This document shows, in pieces, positions 7,840 through 16,026 of a DNA stretch of 41,927 nt (positions within the stretch are counted from its first letter, which is position 1; each line of letters starts with the position of its first letter). A program made the translations under genes and the position numbers. Source of the stretch: Aliivibrio sp. (GTDB taxonomy: Bacteria; Pseudomonadota; Gammaproteobacteria; Enterobacterales; Vibrionaceae); assembly GCA_016764915.1 (NCBI GenBank), contig JAESQY010000027.1, positions 1 through 41,927 on the forward strand, given 5' to 3'. The notes under the pieces were generated by a model that saw only the letters and a program-made list of their open reading frames with translations, searched no databases and had not been told where the DNA came from.

Positions 7840-10125
7840 ATGCATACCAAAGTTAAGGCCATTAACGACTACCCAAAATTCTGGGCAGAATGTTTCGGCA
7901 CTGCCCCCTTTCTTCCTACTTCTCGTCAAGAGATGGATGCTTTAGGCTGGGACAGTTGTGACATCATCATTGTCACTGGCGATGCGTATGTGGATCACCC
8001 GAGCTTTGGCATGGCAATTATTGGTCGTTTATTAGAGTCGCAAGGTTTTCGTGTTGGCATTATTGCTCAACCTGAGTGGAATAATAAAAACGCCTTCATG
8101 AGTTTAGGTGAGCCGAATCTCTTCTTTGGTATCACCGCTGGTAACATGGACTCCATGATCAACCGCTATACCTCAGACAGAAAACTGCGTCATGACGATG
8201 CGTATACCCCGAATAATGAAGGAGGAAAACGCCCTGATCGCGCGGTATTAGTCTACTCACAACGTTGTCGTGAGGCCTACAAAGAAACACCGATTATTTT
8301 AGGGGGTATTGAAGCGAGCTTACGTCGAATCGCTCATTACGACTACTGGTCAGATAAAGTGCGTCGCTCCGTACTGTTTGATGCCAAAGGTGACATTCTA
8401 CTATTTGGCAATGCCGAACGTGCTTTGGTTGAAGTCGCCCATCGTCTTGCCAGTGGCGAAGACATTAAAGAGATGACTAATATTAGAGGCACTGCAGTGA
8501 ATCTTGCTGCCGCCCCTGAACACTTTAAAATCATCGACTCTTCTCGCATTGAAAAACCGGGCAAAGTGGCTTATAAACCCGTCAATCCTTACGAGTACGA
8601 AACCCAGTGCGAAACAGGAAAAGAAGAGAAAAAAGAAGAGAAGCCACAAGTGGTCAGCATTCAGCCGTCTCGTCATGACTCAAAAACGACTGCAGTACGA
8701 ATACCTCCATTTGAAAAACTCAACAATGACCGAATTTTATACGCTCATGCTAGCCGCATTATGCATCTGGAAACCAACCCATACTCAGGGCGCGCTCTGA
8801 TTCAAAAACATGGTGACCGAGAGCTCTGGGTTAACCAAGCTCCTATTCCTCTTTCAACTGAAGAGATGGATTTTGTATTTGGTCTGCACTTCTCACGCGT
8901 ACCACACCCTATGTATGGCAAAGCGAAGATCCCCGCTTATGAGATGATTAAAACATCAATAAACATCATGCGAGGCTGTTTTGGTGGTTGCTCATTCTGC
9001 AGTATTACTGAGCATGAAGGTCGTATTATTCAAAATCGTTCGCAAAAGTCGATCATTAATGAAATGGAAGAAATCCGTGATAAAGTCCCTGGCTTTACTG
9101 GCACCATCTCAGATTTGGGTGGACCGACTGCCAACATGTATCGTTTGGGTTGTTCTGATCCCAAAGCGGAAGTAAACTGTCGTCGTCCATCGTGTGTATT
9201 CCCTGAAATCTGTAAAAAGCTCAATACCGATCATCGACACACTATTGACCTTTACCGTGAAGCTCGCAAAGTGAAAGGCATTAAAAAAGTGCTTATCGCT
9301 TCAGGAGTTCGATACGATCTTGCGATTGAATCACCGGAATATGTAAAAGAGCTTGTGACTCATCACGTAGGCGGTTATCTAAAAATTGCGCCTGAGCATA
9401 CAGAGAAAAAACCGCTCGATCTGATGATGAAGCCGGGTATGGGCTCGTACGATCGTTTTAAAGACATGTTTACCAAGTTCAGTGCTGAAGCAGGCAAGAA
9501 GCAATATCTCATTCCTTATTTTATCTCGGCTCACCCGGGTACAGAGAATGAAGATATGCTCAATTTGGCCCTGTGGCTTAAAAAGAACGAATTTGAATGT
9601 GATCAGGTACAGAACTTCTACCCGTCACCGATGTGTAATGCAACCTCGATGTACTACTCAGAAACCAACCCGCTAAAACGCGTTAAATACAAAAAACGTG
9701 AAGATATTCCGGTACCAAAAGGTGAGCGTCATCGTCGATTACATAAAGCACTGCTGCGTTATCATGACCCAGATAACTGGAAATTGATCCGTGAAGAGTT
9801 AATTGCAATGGGCAAAAAACACCTCATTGGTGATAGACCCCACTGCCTAGTTCCTGATGAAGGGACAGAAGCTGAGATGACACCCGCCCAGCGTCGAGGG
9901 TCAGGCCGTCATGGCGCGAAACGATTTGCGACGAAACATACTAAAGGTCAGCCAGACATTCGAAACGATGGCAGTAACGATAATAATCCGAATAAAAAGC
10001 GGAAAAAACCAACCGGTGGTAATACTGGGTCTAGCAGCGCACAGAGCATCAGCTCAAGACGTAAAAAACCAGCAACTAAGCCAAATTCTCGCTCAGGCAG
10101 TAATAGAAACGCGCCAAGAGTATAA
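7840..10125 (+). CDS. ygiQ: YgiQ family radical SAM protein
   Basis: A 761-residue member of the YgiQ (UPF0313) family, whose substrate is unknown. It starts with the family N-terminal domain ([20 protein letters not shown], residues about 40-60) and holds the radical SAM core in the middle. There [10 protein letters not shown], near residues 378-387, supplies the three cysteines (CxxxCxxC) for a 4Fe-4S cluster. Further cysteines in the [13 protein letters not shown] stretch may bind a second cluster or zinc. The C-terminal 70 or so residues are basic, rich in Lys, Arg, Ser and Asn, and look disordered, as in other members, which may mean RNA or ribosome contact. A run of Lys and Glu near residue 260 is an insertion rich in charge. 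Confidence 0.93.
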   Translation: MHTKVKAINDYPKFWAECFGTAPFLPTSRQEMDALGWDSCDIIIVTGDAYVDHPSFGMAIIGRLLESQGFRVGIIAQPEWNNKNAFMSLGEPNLFFGITAGNMDSMINRYTSDRKLRHDDAYTPNNEGGKRPDRAVLVYSQRCREAYKETPIILGGIEASLRRIAHYDYWSDKVRRSVLFDAKGDILLFGNAERALVEVAHRLASGEDIKEMTNIRGTAVNLAAAPEHFKIIDSSRIEKPGKVAYKPVNPYEYETQCETGKEEKKEEKPQVVSIQPSRHDSKTTAVRIPPFEKLNNDRILYAHASRIMHLETNPYSGRALIQKHGDRELWVNQAPIPLSTEEMDFVFGLHFSRVPHPMYGKAKIPAYEMIKTSINIMRGCFGGCSFCSITEHEGRIIQNRSQKSIINEMEEIRDKVPGFTGTISDLGGPTANMYRLGCSDPKAEVNCRRPSCVFPEICKKLNTDHRHTIDLYREARKVKGIKKVLIASGVRYDLAIESPEYVKELVTHHVGGYLKIAPEHTEKKPLDLMMKPGMGSYDRFKDMFTKFSAEAGKKQYLIPYFISAHPGTENEDMLNLALWLKKNEFECDQVQNFYPSPMCNATSMYYSETNPLKRVKYKKREDIPVPKGERHRRLHKALLRYHDPDNWKLIREELIAMGKKHLIGDRPHCLVPDEGTEAEMTPAQRRGSGRHGAKRFATKHTKGQPDIRNDGSNDNNPNKKRKKPTGGNTGSSSAQSISSRRKKPATKPNSRSGSNRNAPRV

Positions 10126-10137
10126 TGAGTCCAATCA

Positions 10138-10166
10138 GCCCTGCACCTATCTTGCGGGGCTTTTTT
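10138..10166 (+). terminator. Terminator of ygiQ
   Basis: GCCCTGCA and TGCGGGGC pair (one G-T wobble) around a short loop, followed by six Ts at 10161-10166. It starts 13 bases after the ygiQ stop codon. Confidence 0.85.
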
Positions 10167-10202
10167 ATGAGCAAACCTTAACCCGTTACGATAAGCTAAT
10201 AA

Positions 10203-10619
10203 GCTCAACATATAGGTCTCGCTTGCGGTACCGCATTTGCTTTAACATCACTGTGGGTTCGTGAAGCCAGTTTACAACTAACTCTACCCTTCCAACACCG
10301 CGCCGCTTGGGTACTATTATTGGTAATTTCGATTCAAACCACTGTTTTACTTAGTTACTTGATGCTAAGAGATCGCTCTGCATTAAAAGCTCTGTTTGAA
10401 CGACCTAAATTAACACTACTCACCAGTACCACCAGCTGTTTAGGCTGGTTTAGCGCCATGTCACTGCAAGCCGTTCCCTATGTAAAAACCTTGGGTCAAG
10501 TGGAAATATTTTTCACTCTACTTGTCGCTACATTTTGGTTAAAAGATAAAGTAAAAATAAAAGATATGTTAGGGCTAATACTGATCGCAATTGCTGCGAT
10601 CATGGTGATGTGGAACTAA
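10203..10619 (+). pseudogene. C-terminal remnant of an EamA/DMT-family transporter
   Basis: A frame open from an in-frame TAA at 10200-10202 to the stop at 10619 reads AQHIGLACGTAFALTSLWVR and then three more hydrophobic helices, ending in DMLGLILIAIAAIMVMWN. This is the second half of a drug/metabolite transporter (EamA repeat): the helix pattern and the closing GLILIAIA helix are typical. A full protein has about 290-300 residues and ten helices. Here only about 138 codons and no good start remain; the only candidate start is a TTG at 10320, inside a helix. The N-terminal half is missing, directly after the ygiQ terminator. It is most likely a deletion remnant. Its end overlaps the convergent VanZ gene by 45 bases. 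Confidence 0.75.
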
Positions 10620-10952
10620 AAATAAAACAAAACGTGCTGTTATCCAACCAAACAGCAATCCGCCACTATTGGCGGCTAAATCTAACCATTCGCCATAACG
10701 ATTGACATACGGTTGCAGCAGCTCAATACCACCGCTGTAACTGATTAATAGCAATACAATCCACCATAAGTGCTTTGGTTTACCTATCGTGATCGGAAAC
10801 ATCAATGCGCCATAAGCAATAAAATGGTGCATTTTGTCACTGCCCGGAACCTTTACCGGTAACTCAGCTAAAGGCAACAATGACAACACGGTGATGACCA
10901 TTAACAAAACAAATGATAAAAAAATCCAATATTTAGCGATTATTTTAATCAT
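10575..10952 (-). CDS. VanZ-like family membrane protein
   Basis: A 125-residue protein with four likely membrane helices. The pattern matches the VanZ-like family: DKMHHFIAYGALMF after the first helix, GGIELLQPYVNRYGEWLDLAANSGG before the last. VanZ itself gives low teicoplanin resistance by an unknown mechanism, and most chromosomal members have no known role. The start codon overlaps the stop of the upstream NUDIX gene (ATGA), so the two are translationally coupled. The tail PHHHDRSNCDQY is encoded antisense to the end of the EamA remnant. Confidence 0.82.
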   Translation of the reverse strand: MIKIIAKYWIFLSFVLLMVITVLSLLPLAELPVKVPGSDKMHHFIAYGALMFPITIGKPKHLWWIVLLLISYSGGIELLQPYVNRYGEWLDLAANSGGLLFGWITARFVLFLVPHHHDRSNCDQY

Positions 10953-11740
10953 GAAAAATAGACCTCGCTTTTAGCATTAGGCCCACTGTTGTACTCTAAC
11001 TCGGTGAGTCGAAAGCCTTCTGTAGTTAGTAACGTGGCGACCATTTTTCGGTTAAATACGCTACTTGAATCATCACTTAGGTAACTTTCAACATCCATCC
11101 ACTTTGCATCTTCAATCTCATCAGTATCTTGAATGTCGATTTTCTCAGAGACAACGTTGAGTTTACAGACAAAATAGATATTAGATTTACTAAAACGATA
11201 GTTATGTTTAATTGCAAATCCAACCAATGAATCAAATTCAGTAACAACTCCAGTTTCTTCGACCACTTCGCGCAGAATCGCCTGTGAAATGTTTTCATTT
11301 AACTCTATATGACCTCCTGGTAATTTATAACCTAGACCAGGTTGTTTGATCTCTTTAACCAGTAATATCTGATTTTTGTCATTCAGTACCAAGGCACCTG
11401 AACCAATGCTATGAGTCGGAACAAAAGGAGCATAAGCATCCGGAGCCAACCGCAAAATCATGGTCACTTCTTGCTCTAAACAGTTGTGAAAAACAAACCC
11501 AAATCCTGCCACGATACCAACCCATGCGGCTTTATCTATAGGTAGAGTTAACCACACAAGTCGCTTTTTGAACGGTTTTAGCGATGCGAGAAGAGTGGTC
11601 AGTTCTGCAGTAAAGAGCGTTGTAGAATTAGGCAGTTCGGCGGTGTTAATAATGACGCCATCGAAATCATCAAACTGGTGGGCAAGCAAACTAACATCCT
11701 TTTCATGTATCGTAATCACTATAGTAACCTGTAGTGACAA
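10949..11740 (-). CDS. NUDIX hydrolase with an N-terminal pre-NUDIX domain
   Basis: A protein of up to 263 residues that should hydrolyse a nucleoside diphosphate linked to another group; the substrate is unknown. The NUDIX box is complete: Gly143, Glu149, Arg157, Glu158, Glu161, Glu162 and Gly164 fit GX5EX7REUXEEXGU. The first 100 residues form a separate domain (FDGVIIN, KRLVWLTLPIDKAAWVGIVAGFGF, LEQEVTMIL) resembling the pre-NUDIX domain of the NUDT6 group. The start is uncertain: the longest frame opens with TTG at 11740, but a GTG at 11719 has AGG eight bases upstream and gives the start MITIHEKD. It lies 14 bases after the merF-like gene and overlaps the vanZ-like gene by four bases, in one operon. 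Confidence 0.88.
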   Translation of the reverse strand: MSLQVTIVITIHEKDVSLLAHQFDDFDGVIINTAELPNSTTLFTAELTTLLASLKPFKKRLVWLTLPIDKAAWVGIVAGFGFVFHNCLEQEVTMILRLAPDAYAPFVPTHSIGSGALVLNDKNQILLVKEIKQPGLGYKLPGGHIELNENISQAILREVVEETGVVTEFDSLVGFAIKHNYRFSKSNIYFVCKLNVVSEKIDIQDTDEIEDAKWMDVESYLSDDSSSVFNRKMVATLLTTEGFRLTELEYNSGPNAKSEVYFS

Positions 11741-11754
11741 TATTCATAGTCTGC

Positions 11755-11961
11755 CTAATTAGAATTGCCTCTTTTTTTTATCAACCCAATGAGTAATAGA
11801 GTAATAAACAGTCCCATTGCAGGAAAGAGTACAACATCCAAATAACCGATAAAAAGAGACATTCCCAGTGCTGACAGGGCAACAACTAATAACGGAGTAA
11901 AGCAGCAAATGGCAGATATCACTGTCCCTATTGCGCCAATTTTAACCCATTGTTTACGCAT
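11755..11961 (-). CDS. merF: MerF-like mercuric ion transport protein
   Basis: A 68-residue inner-membrane protein with two helices. It matches the MerF pattern: a first helix ending in a vicinal cysteine pair and proline (AICCFTPLLVVALSALGM), a GYLDVVLFPAM segment, and a second helix followed by a basic tail KKRGNSN. In MerF the first Cys pair takes Hg(II) from outside and a second pair near the C-terminus hands it on; that second pair is missing here. I chose the ATG at 11961 because the extra 15 residues before it are encoded inside the upstream gene. No merA, merP or merR is nearby, so the metal could be something other than mercury. Confidence 0.72.
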   Translation of the reverse strand: MRKQWVKIGAIGTVISAICCFTPLLVVALSALGMSLFIGYLDVVLFPAMGLFITLLLIGLIKKRGNSN

Positions 11962-12163
11962 TACTATTTCTCTCAATTTGAATCGGAGGGCATGCCACAT
12001 CACCAAAGGAGCAAAAAATACAGCAATCGCCTGGCTTGGGTTTTAACAATTCTCCGCACTGGGAGCACTCATAAAAATATTGACAAAAGTCCTCAGGCAT
12101 TCGCTCTTTATGTGTGTTCTGACAAGCTGGACAGGTGACGGTTGATTCTAAAATTACACTCAT
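11954..12163 (-). CDS. Nine-cysteine mini-protein with a GDCC-x2-C motif
   Basis: A 69-residue soluble protein with cysteines at 11, 14, 27, 33, 36, 47, 48, 51 and 58. CPAC and CSQC look like the two halves of a zinc ribbon. They are followed by GDCCIFCSFGDVACPPIQ, a dense cysteine motif I associate with small proteins encoded next to MerF-like transporters, although I cannot name a family. The gene's end overlaps the merF-like start by 8 bases, so the two are coupled. A role in metal binding, for instance taking a thiophilic ion from the transporter, is inference. It is the first gene of a four-gene operon that continues with NUDIX and VanZ-like genes. Confidence 0.72.
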   Translation of the reverse strand: MSVILESTVTCPACQNTHKERMPEDFCQYFYECSQCGELLKPKPGDCCIFCSFGDVACPPIQIERNSNA

Positions 12164-12307
12164 TGTCGTACCTAATAATTTATGTCACTCATACGATAAT
12201 CATAGTTCAGTTACAAGATGGTTTAAAATTATTAATCCGTACCTTACTTAACATGCTAAAATCGCTTTTAGATTCGATTAACTTGCAGTAAACAACAGGA
12301 ACACCAC

Positions 12308-12781
12308 GTGACTAATAACGATATTTTAAGACGCATCCGCTACGCTTTTGATTACAGTGACACTAAAATGATGGCCATTTTTGCCTCAGCAGAGCAGACT
12401 GTTACACGTGAGCAGGTATGTAATTGGCTTAAAGCTGATGACCACGCTGATTATAAAAGCATGCAAGATGTAGATATGGCTAGTTTCTTAAATGGTTTAA
12501 TCAATCAACTCCGTGGTAAAAAAGAGGGTCCGCAAGCGGTTCCTGAGAAAAAATTAAACAACAACATTGTTTTTATGAAATTAAAAATAGCACTAAACCT
12601 AAAGGCTGAAGATGTATTAGCCATGATGGACAGTGCTGATTTACGTATGAGCAAACATGAACTCAGTGCCTTTTTCCGTAAAGTTGATCACAAACACTAT
12701 CGTGAGTGTAAAGACCAGATTTTGAGAAACTTTTTACAGGGTTTACAGCTAAAATTCCGTCAACAATCAGACAGCGAGTAA
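12308..12781 (+). CDS. yehS: DUF1456 family protein, YehS
   Basis: A 157-residue protein made of two similar DUF1456 repeats (about residues 1-65 and 80-150). Each begins with a pattern like NDILRRIRYAFDYSDTKMMAIF or NNIVFMKLKIALNLKAEDVLAMM and ends with FLNGL or FLQGL. The function of the family is unknown. The start is GTG, with AGGA about eight bases upstream. The gene is followed by a clear terminator and appears to be transcribed alone. Confidence 0.92.
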   Translation: MTNNDILRRIRYAFDYSDTKMMAIFASAEQTVTREQVCNWLKADDHADYKSMQDVDMASFLNGLINQLRGKKEGPQAVPEKKLNNNIVFMKLKIALNLKAEDVLAMMDSADLRMSKHELSAFFRKVDHKHYRECKDQILRNFLQGLQLKFRQQSDSE

Positions 12782-12800
12782 GATCTCAAATTTTGAATTT

Positions 12801-12828
12801 AAGGCTAGTTCCTCTAGCCTTTATTATC
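12801..12828 (+). terminator. Terminator of yehS
   Basis: AAGGCTAG and CTAGCCTT form a perfect 8-bp stem around TTCCT, followed by TATTATCTTT. The same stem sequence recurs between dctP and dctQ. Confidence 0.75.
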
Positions 12829-13014
12829 TTTGTCACAAAAACCCGCCACTTAGACTTGTATTATTACTCCACTATCTCCATATCTAATTTATAAGCAAAA
12901 GATTCGAATATTTTTAAAAAACTGTTGTCCTACTATTAGTCACTTAGACGCCTTTGTCACTTCCCGATTTACTAAGTGCACCTAAAAATGGAACAGATTG
13001 TTTAAGGAGATTCA

Positions 13015-13788
13015 ATGAATCGATTATTGCGAGCTGCTGTATTAATGGTTTTGGTCTTTGGCCGAGGTCCAGTTCAGGCATCACCTCTTCAAGAAATTAA
13101 AGACGCGGAAAGCCGTGACACTGAAAACACTGAAACCAGTAAAAAGGATTTTCAGCACTCACTTAGCGGGCTGTATGGCGTAGAGAATCTACTCTCGTCA
13201 GTCGAACAACCCTATCAAGACTTTGATGTGCTTTACTCTAAAGCCCATCAAGCTCAATTTGAATTAGAGTCATTGTGTAATTACACCGCTCTTCTATCAC
13301 ACACGCAACCTCACTTCTCTGGCATAAAAAGCAAACAACGCGCTAAAACTAAGATTGAGACTGAGCTTAATGGCCAAGTTAATAAAATCACCGATCTCGC
13401 CAGAGCAACCATTGTGGCTAATAACGTCAGTGATTTAATGATGGCTTACGAAAATCTCAATCGTGAATCTACCATTGTTAAAGTGAAGAATCGCTTTAAA
13501 AACCCTGGGGCATCAGGCTATCGTGACCTGAATTTGCTGGTTAAACTGCCTAAAACAGGTCTAATTGCGGAGGTTCAACTTCATTTAGCGGACATCGCCG
13601 AGGTCAAAAGTGGCCCTGAACATGCGATTTACGAAAAGATTCAAAACGTGGAACGTTTAGCGGTGCTTGAACAGCGAGAGTTTTCGCCCTTTGAGTTAGC
13701 CCAAATAGACAATTTGAGGAAACAATCTCAAGCGATGTATCAGCAAGCTTGGCAGACTTATTTAACGCCCAATAGCTCAGCCGCTTAA
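13015..13788 (+). CDS. relV: Small (p)ppGpp synthetase RelV, with an apparent signal peptide
   Basis: RelV makes the alarmone (p)ppGpp from GTP or GDP and ATP. The 257-residue protein carries a RelA/SpoT synthetase domain at about residues 85-195: KSKQRAKTKIE, ITDLARATIV, the substrate loop NRFKNPGASGYRDLNL, and IAEVQLHL. Residues reported to matter in Vibrio cholerae RelV (Lys107, Asp129, Arg132, Leu150, Glu188, as I recall) find counterparts here shifted by two: Lys105, Asp127, Arg130, Leu148 and Glu186. There is no hydrolase or regulatory domain. The first 22 residues look like a signal peptide: MNRLLR, a hydrophobic AAVLMVLVFG, then PVQA before Ser. That is odd for an enzyme using cytoplasmic nucleotides. 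An AAGGAG ribosome site precedes the ATG. Confidence 0.85.
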   Translation: MNRLLRAAVLMVLVFGRGPVQASPLQEIKDAESRDTENTETSKKDFQHSLSGLYGVENLLSSVEQPYQDFDVLYSKAHQAQFELESLCNYTALLSHTQPHFSGIKSKQRAKTKIETELNGQVNKITDLARATIVANNVSDLMMAYENLNRESTIVKVKNRFKNPGASGYRDLNLLVKLPKTGLIAEVQLHLADIAEVKSGPEHAIYEKIQNVERLAVLEQREFSPFELAQIDNLRKQSQAMYQQAWQTYLTPNSSAA

Positions 13789-13800
13789 ATCAATCTCAAT

Positions 13801-13829
13801 AACCAGCACGGTATAATACGGTGCTGGTT
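13801..13829. terminator. Hairpin between relV and the convergent regulator remnant
   Basis: AACCAGCAC and GTGCTGGTT form a perfect 9-bp stem with an 11-base loop. It lies 13 bases after the relV stop and touches the stop codon of the convergent remnant. The T-run is short, so termination strength is uncertain; it may serve both directions. Confidence 0.55.
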
Positions 13830-14263
13830 TAACACACTAATCCTCTCTCTAACGCAATTCTCACCAGCGCAGCTGTCGATTTCACACCCAGTTTGCGTTT
13901 AATCCTCAGACGATGCGTTTCAACAGTTCGTACACTAATGTTTAAGTGTCGAGCGATATTTTTATTACAATCTCCATTAGCGAGCGCTGCCAAGACATCC
14001 TCCTCCCAAGTGTAAGCAAAAAAATAACCATCCGTTCCATAAGTCATTCGATTCAACAGGTCAATCACCTGCCGTTTTGCTTCATTGTCATCAATGTCGG
14101 CATTTTCATATATTGGCTCAAACGATCTTTCGGCAAGATCAATATACTGTTTCAATTCTTGTTTTTTAGCCGCCGTTAGGTTTTCACGTAAAATGTTGGC
14201 TTCATATTCTACCAGTTGCTTCGCTTGGGTAAAAAGCAGTAGCGCAATGATACCAATAGAGCA
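13829..14263 (-). pseudogene. Sensor-kinase/response-regulator fusion remnant
   Basis: The open frame joins two unrelated pieces. The upstream part, from 14263 down to about 14006, encodes a membrane helix (SIGIIALLLFTQAKQL) and a Cache sensor segment ending in YGTDGYFFAYTW. The downstream part, from about 14005, is the LuxR/NarL-type DNA-binding end of a response regulator (EEDVLAALANGD, then NISVRTVETHRLRIKRKLGVKS). A sensor kinase gene followed by its regulator gene, collapsed by one in-frame deletion of the kinase core and receiver, explains this best. There is no ATG in frame; a TGA lies at 14264-14266 and the longest start-bearing frame begins with TTG at 14155. The neighbouring TRAP operon, divergent from it, was probably the target of the lost system. 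A small functional Cache-HTH protein is possible but less likely. Confidence 0.72.
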
Positions 14264-14361
14264 TCAAACTCTAGCTTACTATATTAGAGTGCGTAACATA
14301 TAATTAACAAATAATATGTATGATACTCGCTACGGCATGATAAATATGGAGAACAACAAAC

Positions 14362-15423
14362 ATGAAAGTTACAAAAATAGGCCTATGCGCCGCCCTAATG
14401 TCTTCCACACTGATCACAGCAGGCGTATCTGCTGCTGATAAAAAAGTGTTATTAAAAACGCCAATTGCATTTGGCAGTCACCTCCCCGCACTTGGTACAC
14501 CAATAAAATGGTATGCAGAACAAATCCAAGTAACCTCTGGTGGCACCATCAAAATGAAAATTTACGAACCGGGTAAGTTAATTAGTCCAACAGAAATATT
14601 AGATGCAGTCTCTTCAGGTAAAGTTAACTCTGGATATGCAACTGCAGGTTATTGGCAAGGAAAGCTTCCAGCGGCCGCACTTTTTTCTGCTGTCCCTTTT
14701 GGTCCTGAAGCTGGCGAATATATGGCGTGGTTATACTTTGGTAACGGATTAAAACTGTATCAAGAGATGTATGACAGCAATGGATATAATGTAAAAGTAC
14801 TACCGTGTGCCATTATCTCTCCTGAAACGTCTGGCTGGTTTAAAAAACCGATTGAAAAGCCAGAAGATCTTGAAGGCCTCACCATGCGTTTCTTTGGTTT
14901 AGGTGGTGCTGTAATGGAGAAACTGGGCGTTGGTACCGTCCAACTTCCTGGCGGAGAAATATTTGGTGCACTTGAAAAAGGAGCGATTGATGCCACTGAA
15001 TTTTCCCAACCAGCCATTGATCAGCGCTTAGGTTTCCACAAGATTGTTAAGTACAACTACTTCCCAGGCTGGCATCAGCAATCTACGGTATTCGAGCTCC
15101 TTATTAATAAAGATACTTGGAATGACATGAGTAAAAACCAACAAATAGCACTTGATGTTACGTGTCGAGCAACCATGACCTACTCAATATCTGAAGGGGA
15201 ATCAATGCAGTTTGATGCCAAGGAAAAATTCCAAGAGAAAGGGGTTAAATTCCGCTACTGGAACGATGAGATGCTTACCCTGTTTGAGAATACTTGGTTA
15301 GAAGTGGTTGAAGAGAAGAAAAAAGAGGACGCCTTCTTCAAAAAAGTTTGGGAAGACATGAGCAAGTTCCGCAGTCGCTATGACTTGTGGGAGAAAAATG
15401 CTTTCTTACCTCGCGCTAAATAA
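14362..15423 (+). CDS. dctP: TRAP transporter substrate-binding protein
   Basis: The periplasmic receptor of a tripartite ATP-independent transporter. The 353-residue protein has a signal peptide (MKVTKIGLCAALMSST, cleavage likely after GVSA) and the DctP fold. Typical parts are FGSHLPALGTPIKWYAEQI, the GKVNSGYATAGYWQGKLPA region, the ligand-arginine segment LEGLTMRFFGLGGAVMEKLG, and GALEKGAIDATEFSQPAIDQ. The YNYFPGWHQQ segment resembles receptors for 2-oxo acids and related carboxylates (TakP-like), so a carboxylate substrate is likely but not proven. A GGAGAAC ribosome site precedes the ATG. It is followed by a hairpin and then dctQ and dctM. Confidence 0.9.
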   Translation: MKVTKIGLCAALMSSTLITAGVSAADKKVLLKTPIAFGSHLPALGTPIKWYAEQIQVTSGGTIKMKIYEPGKLISPTEILDAVSSGKVNSGYATAGYWQGKLPAAALFSAVPFGPEAGEYMAWLYFGNGLKLYQEMYDSNGYNVKVLPCAIISPETSGWFKKPIEKPEDLEGLTMRFFGLGGAVMEKLGVGTVQLPGGEIFGALEKGAIDATEFSQPAIDQRLGFHKIVKYNYFPGWHQQSTVFELLINKDTWNDMSKNQQIALDVTCRATMTYSISEGESMQFDAKEKFQEKGVKFRYWNDEMLTLFENTWLEVVEEKKKEDAFFKKVWEDMSKFRSRYDLWEKNAFLPRAK

Positions 15424-15434
15424 TCTTTAATCTT

Positions 15435-15470
15435 AAGGCTAGTGTTCTTTGCTAGCCTTTTCTTATCTCT
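15435..15470 (+). terminator. Attenuator-like hairpin between dctP and dctQ
   Basis: AAGGCTAG and CTAGCCTT form a perfect 8-bp stem with a 9-base loop, followed by TTCTTATCT. Lying inside the operon, it may terminate part of the transcripts or protect the dctP end, which would make more receptor than membrane subunits. Confidence 0.6.
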
Positions 15471-15486
15471 GTTTCATGGAGTACAT

Positions 15487-16026
15487 ATGAAACACGTTAA
15501 GCCACTTTCTGGCTCACTACTGCTCGCTGAAAGAATAGATCAACTCATCAAAGGCAGTGCCAAAATCTTTGCTTGGGCCAATGTGATATTAATTTTGGTT
15601 ATTATTACCCAAGTAATTATGCGTAAAGGGTTCTCTAATGGTCTCATCGCATTAGAAGAGCTGCAGTGGCATTTGTATGCGATTGCGGTTATGTTTGGCA
15701 TCTCGTACGCTCAACTGACCAATCAACATGTTCGCGTTGACCTTTTTCACCATAAATTCAGTGACAGAATCAAATCGATGGTAGAGATTCTAGGATTGCT
15801 CTGTCTCGCTATGCCTTTCATTCTTACCATCATCATTCATTCATTTGATTTTGTCTATGAAGCTTGGCGCGTCAATGAACGTTCCAGTGCACCGTCAGGT
15901 CTTCCTTATCGATGGATTATTAAGGGTGTTATTCCTGCTAGTTTCAGCCTACTGTTTTTAGCCTGTGTTACCAAAATTATTCGTGAATGGAATCACTTAA
16001 AAGGAAACGTTAATCATGGACGTTAA
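15487..16026 (+). CDS. dctQ: TRAP transporter small membrane subunit
   Basis: A 179-residue inner-membrane protein with four helices, the DctQ subunit that joins receptor and carrier. Typical features are the helix ILVIITQVIMRKGF, followed by LIALEELQWHLYAIAVMFGISYAQLTNQHVRVDLFHHKFS. I chose the ATG at 15487, after GGAG at 15478-15481, instead of an earlier GTG that lies inside the dctP hairpin. The last 11 bases overlap the dctM start. Confidence 0.9.
   Translation: MKHVKPLSGSLLLAERIDQLIKGSAKIFAWANVILILVIITQVIMRKGFSNGLIALEELQWHLYAIAVMFGISYAQLTNQHVRVDLFHHKFSDRIKSMVEILGLLCLAMPFILTIIIHSFDFVYEAWRVNERSSAPSGLPYRWIIKGVIPASFSLLFLACVTKIIREWNHLKGNVNHGR

Noticed and set aside
9911-10264. A 117-codon frame overlapping the end of ygiQ and running through its terminator
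   Set aside because: It overlaps the conserved basic tail of ygiQ in another frame and passes through a terminator hairpin.
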